From Glacieibacterium sp038210595 (GTDB lineage Bacteria; Pseudomonadota; Alphaproteobacteria; Sphingomonadales; Sphingomonadaceae), in contig JBBQWN010000057.1 in assembly GCA_038210595.1 (NCBI GenBank), positions 1 to 9,315 of the forward strand: DNA of 9,315 nucleotides. Direction: 5' to 3'. The notes under the pieces were generated by a model. That model did no database searches, had not been told where the DNA came from, and worked only from the letters and a program-made list of their open reading frames with translations. A program made the translations under genes and the position numbers. Of this stretch, positions 6,832 through 9,315 are shown in pieces. Numbering within the stretch: position 1 is the first letter of the stretch; every line of letters begins with the position of its first letter.

Positions 6832-7222
6832 ATGGTTGGCGGCGGCGTTGATCGGCCTGGCGACGCCGGTGCTGGCCCAGGCACCCGCGCTGGGCGTGGT
6901 CGAGGTCAAGCCCGGCACAGGGGCGGAGGCGACGCCGGGCCAGACCGTCAGCGTCCGCTACACCGGCTGGCTGTCCGACGGCGGCAAGAAGGGCGCGATG
7001 TTCGACAGTTCAGAGGGCCACGGCGGCGAGGCGCTCAAATTCCCGCTCGGCGCCGGCATGGTCATCCCGGGCTGGGACCAGGGCATCGCCGGCATGAAGG
7101 TCGGCGGCAAGCGCACGCTGACCATCCCGCCCGAGCTCGGCTACGGCGACCAGGGCGCGGGCGACGCCATCCCGCCCGGCGCGACGCTGATCTTCGACGT
7201 CGAACTGGTCGGGGTGGAATAA
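6824..7222 (+). CDS. Exported FKBP-type peptidyl-prolyl cis-trans isomerase
   Basis: This 132-residue protein has a short signal peptide (MRK, then hydrophobic 4-18, with a likely cut after VLA or AQA near 18-20), followed by one complete FKBP domain. It should catalyse prolyl isomerisation and assist folding in the periplasm. Nearly all FKBP12 active-site positions are seen: Tyr46 in VRYTGWL, Phe60-Asp61 in MFDSS, Phe73 in LKFPLG, Val80-Ile81 and Trp84 in VIPGWDQGI, Tyr107 in ELGYGDQGA, Ile116 in AIPPGATL and Phe124 in IFDVELVGVE. There is no lipobox and no N-terminal dimerisation domain, so it is the short single-domain form. GAGG at 6810-6813 lies ten bases before the ATG, inside the end of the lactonase gene. 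The eight-base overlap implies co-transcription. Only six bases separate its stop from the stop of the convergent deaminase gene. Confidence 0.95.
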   Translation: MRKWLAAALIGLATPVLAQAPALGVVEVKPGTGAEATPGQTVSVRYTGWLSDGGKKGAMFDSSEGHGGEALKFPLGAGMVIPGWDQGIAGMKVGGKRTLTIPPELGYGDQGAGDAIPPGATLIFDVELVGVE

Positions 7223-7228
7223 GCGGGA

Positions 7229-7687
7229 CTAGCGGCGCGCCGCGAAGAAATCGCGTAGCAGGGCGGCCGACGCCGCCTCACCGATCCCGCCATAGACGTG
7301 CGGCGCGTGGTGGCAGGTCGCGTGCGTGAAGATGCGCGGGCCGTGATCGACGCCGCCGCCTTTGGTGTCGGGCGCCCCGTAGTAGAGCCGCTCGATCCGC
7401 GCGAAACCGATCGCGGCTGCGCACATCGGGCAGGGTTCGAGGGTGACGTAGAGGTCGTGGCCCGGCAATCGCTCCGACCCCAGCGCGGCGCAGGCGGCGC
7501 GGATGGCGAGAAGCTCGGCATGCGCGGTCGGATCGTTCAATTCGCGGGTGCGGTTGCCGGCGCTGGCGATAATGACGCCGCCGGGTGCGACCACTGCCGC
7601 GCCGACCGGCACCTCGTCACGCGCCGCCGCCGCCTGCGCCTCGGCGTAAGCGGCGGCCATGCCGGGCGATGCGGGAAACGCGGCCAT
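7229..7687 (-). CDS. tadA: TadA-like tRNA adenosine(34) deaminase / nucleoside deaminase
   Basis: This 152-residue zinc-dependent deaminase belongs to the cytidine/deoxycytidylate deaminase fold. Zinc ligands and the catalytic acid are His56 and Glu58 in PTAHAELLAIR and Cys86/Cys89 in TLEPCPMCAAAI. EVPVGA (25-30), Asn45 in GNR and YYGAPD (102-107) also match TadA. The C-terminal part, TCHHAPHVYGGIGEAASAALLRDFF, is cut here to note CHH (125-127) and LLRDFF (143-148), and it follows the alphaproteobacterial version. TadA converts the wobble adenosine of tRNA-Arg(ACG) to inosine and is usually essential. A guanine or other nucleoside deaminase is less likely but not excluded. ATG at 7687 lies 11 bases after the YqaE-like stop. 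A second in-frame ATG at 7660 (MAAAYAEAQ) is closer to the usual family start. Neither has a clear ribosome binding site, so translation may depend on coupling to the upstream gene. Confidence 0.85.
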   Translation of the reverse strand: MAAFPASPGMAAAYAEAQAAAARDEVPVGAAVVAPGGVIIASAGNRTRELNDPTAHAELLAIRAACAALGSERLPGHDLYVTLEPCPMCAAAIGFARIERLYYGAPDTKGGGVDHGPRIFTHATCHHAPHVYGGIGEAASAALLRDFFAARR

Positions 7688-7698
7688 CGCCGCGCCGG

Positions 7699-7890
7699 TT
7701 AGACGGTCCGGCCGCTCAGCACCACCCACAGCGCGAACAGCACACCGGGCACCCAGGCCAGGATGGTCAGCACCAGCCCCATCCAAAAGCGGGTGCCGAA
7801 ACCGTCGACGAGGTACACCGCGAGCGGTGGCAGCAACACGGCTGCCACGACGAGCAGCGCGATGTTGGTCTCGCTGCTCGTCGCTGCCAT
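7699..7890 (-). CDS. YqaE/Pmp3 family small membrane protein
   Basis: This 63-residue protein has two hydrophobic helices, at about 9-27 and 36-58, joined by a short loop. The pattern LLPPLAVYLVDGFGTRFWMG followed by LTILAWVPGVLFALWVV is characteristic of the YqaE/Pmp3 (UPF0057) family. These proteolipid-like proteins sit in the plasma membrane; yeast and plant members affect membrane potential and salt tolerance, and bacterial roles are poorly known. The length matches the family (50-65 residues) with a slightly longer polar N-terminus. The ATG shares its A with the TAA stop of the upstream repeat protein (TAATG at 7888-7892), so translation is probably coupled. The tadA start follows after 11 bases. 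Confidence in the family is high, but the function in this organism is unknown. Confidence 0.9.
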   Translation of the reverse strand: MAATSSETNIALLVVAAVLLPPLAVYLVDGFGTRFWMGLVLTILAWVPGVLFALWVVLSGRTV

Positions 7891-8240
7891 TACTTGTCGG
7901 CGTCGCGGGCGGGGGTGACGTCGACGGTGGGCACCTTGATGCTGGTGTCCTTGGTGCCGACATCGACGGTCGGAACCTTGACGGTCTCGTCCTTGCTGCC
8001 GACATTGACCTTGGCGGTGTTGGCGTCGAAGGTCGGCAGCGAGCCGCCCTCGCTCGAGACCTTGACGTCGGGCAGCGAGCCCTTGCTGGTCTGGTTGATG
8101 TCGATCAGGCCGAAGGCGAAGGCCGCGACGACGAGCGCCACGATGATCAGCAGCGCAACCAGCCAGCCCATGTTGCTGCTGCGCTTCTCGACGACGACGG
8201 TGTTGCCGGCGGCGTCGCGCGTGGTGTCGTATTCAGCCAT
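7890..8240 (-). CDS. Single-pass membrane protein with 14-residue tandem repeats, unknown function
   Basis: This 116-residue protein has a short polar N-terminus (1-24), one strong membrane helix (about 25-45, GWLVALLIIVALVVAAFAFG) and a hydrophilic C-terminal tail of about 70 residues. The tail has two adjacent 14-residue units, VNVGSKDETVKVPT (78-91) and VDVGTKDTSIKVPT (92-105), then a partial third (VDV). The alternating Val/Lys/Thr pattern suggests beta structure. A weaker echo, GSLPDVKV and GGSLPTFD, precedes them. Orientation is not certain. The basic KR at 19-20 before the helix suggests an inner-membrane anchor with the repeats in the periplasm. I recognise no named family. The start at 8240 is preceded by AAGGG eight bases upstream. 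A start at 8276 (MVPQRN) is possible but adds an atypical leader without a site. It is the first gene of a three-gene unit with the YqaE-like gene and tadA. Confidence 0.82.
   Translation of the reverse strand: MAEYDTTRDAAGNTVVVEKRSSNMGWLVALLIIVALVVAAFAFGLIDINQTSKGSLPDVKVSSEGGSLPTFDANTAKVNVGSKDETVKVPTVDVGTKDTSIKVPTVDVTPARDADK
7921..8004 (-). repeat. Two tandem 42-bp direct repeats inside the membrane-repeat protein gene
   Basis: The units 7921-7962 and 7963-8004 agree at 34 of 42 positions by hand alignment and are exactly in frame, giving the two 14-residue protein repeats. Several differences lie where the residues also change (ETV versus TSI), so the copies have diverged rather than being freshly duplicated. 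Confidence 0.85.
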
Positions 8241-8306
8241 GACGTAAGCCCTTGTTCTGTTTCGTTGCGGCACCAACCGCCGAACAGGTAAAAGGTTGCG
8301 ACAAAC

Positions 8307-9315
8307 TTACGCGGCGTTCTTCGCCCGTGACGCCCGCTTGCGCTCGTTCGGGTCGAGGTGGATCTTGCGCAGGCGGATAAAGTTCGGCGTCACCTCGACC
8401 AGCTCGTCGCTCTCGATATAGGCGATCGCCTGCTCAAGCGTCAGGCGCTTGGGCGGGCTCAGCTGGATCGCGTCGTCCTTGCCGCTGGCGCGGAAGTTGG
8501 TCAGCGCCTTCGACTTGAGCGGGTTGACCTCCAGATCCTCGTCGCGGGCGTTCTCGCCGATCACCATGCCCTGGTAGACCGCCTCGCCGGGCTCGATCAT
8601 CAGCGTGCCACGCGGCTGCAGATAGCCGAGCGCATAGCCGACCGCCTCGCCGGTTTCGGTCGAGATCAGCACGCCGTTGCCGCGGCCCGAGACGGCACCC
8701 TTGTAGGGGCCGTATTTCTCGAACAGCCGGTTCATGATGCCGGTGCCGCGCGTGTCGGACAGGAACTCGCCGTGATAGCCGATCAGGCCGCGTGCCGGGG
8801 CGCTGAAGGTCAGCCGGGTCTTGCCGCCGCCAGACGGCCGCATGTCGGTCATCTCGGCCTTGCGGCCCGCCATCTTCTCGACGACCGTGCCCGAATACTG
8901 CTCATCGACATCGATGACGACGGTCTCGTAGGGCTCGGTGCGCTTGCCGTCCTCGTCCTCGCCGAAGATCACGCGCGGGCGGCTGATCGACAGCTCGAAG
9001 CCCTCGCGGCGCATCGTCTCGATCAACACGCCGAGCTGCAACTCGCCGCGGCCGGCGACTTCGAAGGCGTCCTTCGACGCGCTCTCGGTGACCTTGACCG
9101 CGACATTGCCCTCGGCCTCGCGGTTCAGGCGATCGATGATCATGCGCGACGTCACCTTGCTGCCGTCGCGGCCCGCGTAGGGGCTGTCGTTGACGGCGAA
9201 GGTCATGCTGAGCGTCGGCGGATCGATCGGCTGGGCATGCAGCGGTTCCGTCACGCTGATATCGGCGATGGTATCGGCGACGGTCGCCTTGCTGAAACCT
9301 GCCAGCGCGATGATA
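8307..9315 (-). CDS. typA: Translational GTPase TypA/BipA, C-terminal part (runs off window)
   Basis: The 3' end of typA is present: about 335 codons, open to the right edge, ending at TAA 8307-8309. The visible part covers the segment after the GTP-binding and second domains. It includes the EF-G-like domain with AGRGELQLGVLIETMRREGFEL, then PRVIFGEDEDGKRTEPYE, and the C-terminal domain specific to TypA with ARGLIGYHGEFL, GTGIMNRLF, NGVLIS and SGKDDAIQLSPP. It ends with LTLEQAIAYIESDELVEVTP and a basic tail (RKRASRAKNAA). TypA binds the ribosome and supports 50S assembly and growth under stress or at low temperature. The GTPase motifs lie beyond the window. A GTG at 9254 could look like a start, but the frame stays open with TypA-like residues upstream (GFSKATVADTIADISV), so it is internal. 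Its stop is 66 bp before the start of the repeat-protein gene on the same strand. Confidence 0.96.
   Translation of the reverse strand, partial: IIALAGFSKATVADTIADISVTEPLHAQPIDPPTLSMTFAVNDSPYAGRDGSKVTSRMIIDRLNREAEGNVAVKVTESASKDAFEVAGRGELQLGVLIETMRREGFELSISRPRVIFGEDEDGKRTEPYETVVIDVDEQYSGTVVEKMAGRKAEMTDMRPSGGGKTRLTFSAPARGLIGYHGEFLSDTRGTGIMNRLFEKYGPYKGAVSGRGNGVLISTETGEAVGYALGYLQPRGTLMIEPGEAVYQGMVIGENARDEDLEVNPLKSKALTNFRASGKDDAIQLSPPKRLTLEQAIAYIESDELVEVTPNFIRLRKIHLDPNERKRASRAKNAA

Noticed and set aside
5716..6918. A 400-codon minus-strand open frame opposite the lactonase gene
   Set aside because: Arg/Ala/Val/Gly-rich shadow of the lactonase, with no motif or ribosome binding site.
7921..8004. 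Tandem 42-bp repeats as a CRISPR-like array
   Set aside because: There are no spacers between the units and they are in frame within a coding gene.
7688..8005. Upstream extension of the deaminase frame through the YqaE-like gene
   Set aside because: The added residues are Pro/Arg/Ser-rich and overlap two better-supported genes. The deaminase fold fits a start at 7687 or 7660.
7585..8291. Plus-strand open frames opposite the repeat protein and YqaE-like genes
   Set aside because: Their translations show shadow-type composition, whereas the minus-strand products have clear membrane helices and family patterns.
8241..8306. Possible terminator for typA (CAACC/GGTTG arms)
   Set aside because: Only five pairs with a loop of about 15 bases and no T-run. 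It is too weak to call.

Overview
This window looks like ordinary chromosomal core DNA from a high-GC alphaproteobacterium, most likely a sphingomonad (Sphingomonas or a relative). The clues are the very high G+C at third codon positions, the form of tRNA-Glu, the alphaproteobacterial style of the TadA-like deaminase, and the mix of genes. The assignment to Sphingomonadales is inferred from recognised protein style; no database was searched. There are no insertion sequences, phage genes, CRISPR arrays or rRNA genes. Coding density is high, and no gene-free stretch reaches 300 bases.

Layout, left to right. (1) A complete tRNA-Glu(UUC) on the + strand (67-141) faces a minus-strand gene for a membrane-anchored, FMN-binding glutamate-synthase-like protein (193-1725). 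(2) Upstream of that gene, on the same strand, is a YheS-like ABC-F ATPase (1801-3705). (3) A 103-bp divergent spacer separates the ABC-F gene from a plus-strand pair: an AraC-type regulator fused to a seven-segment membrane domain (3809-4945) and a CPBP-family intramembrane protease (5007-5723). (4) A second plus-strand unit has a plausible promoter and a very strong ribosome binding site. It encodes a 36-residue lysine-rich protein, an SMP-30/gluconolactonase-family enzyme and an exported FKBP-type prolyl isomerase, each overlapping the next by a few bases. (5) Six bases beyond the FKBP stop lies the stop of a convergent minus-strand unit. Read in its own direction, that unit encodes a membrane-anchored protein with a 14-residue tandem repeat, a YqaE/Pmp3-type two-helix membrane protein, and a TadA-like deaminase. 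(6) The right edge holds the C-terminal part of the translational GTPase TypA/BipA (minus strand, running off the window).

How the genes may work together. Several products serve translation (tRNA-Glu, ABC-F, TadA, TypA), but they lie in separate units and need not form a system. The most suggestive pairing is the membrane-embedded AraC regulator with the CPBP protease 61 bp downstream. This is a possible signal-sensing module in which a membrane protease controls, or is controlled by, a membrane-tethered transcription factor. That link is an inference from gene order. The two small membrane proteins before tadA suggest an envelope-related function sharing a transcript with an essential tRNA-modifying enzyme. 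I did not find a clear, wholly new system.
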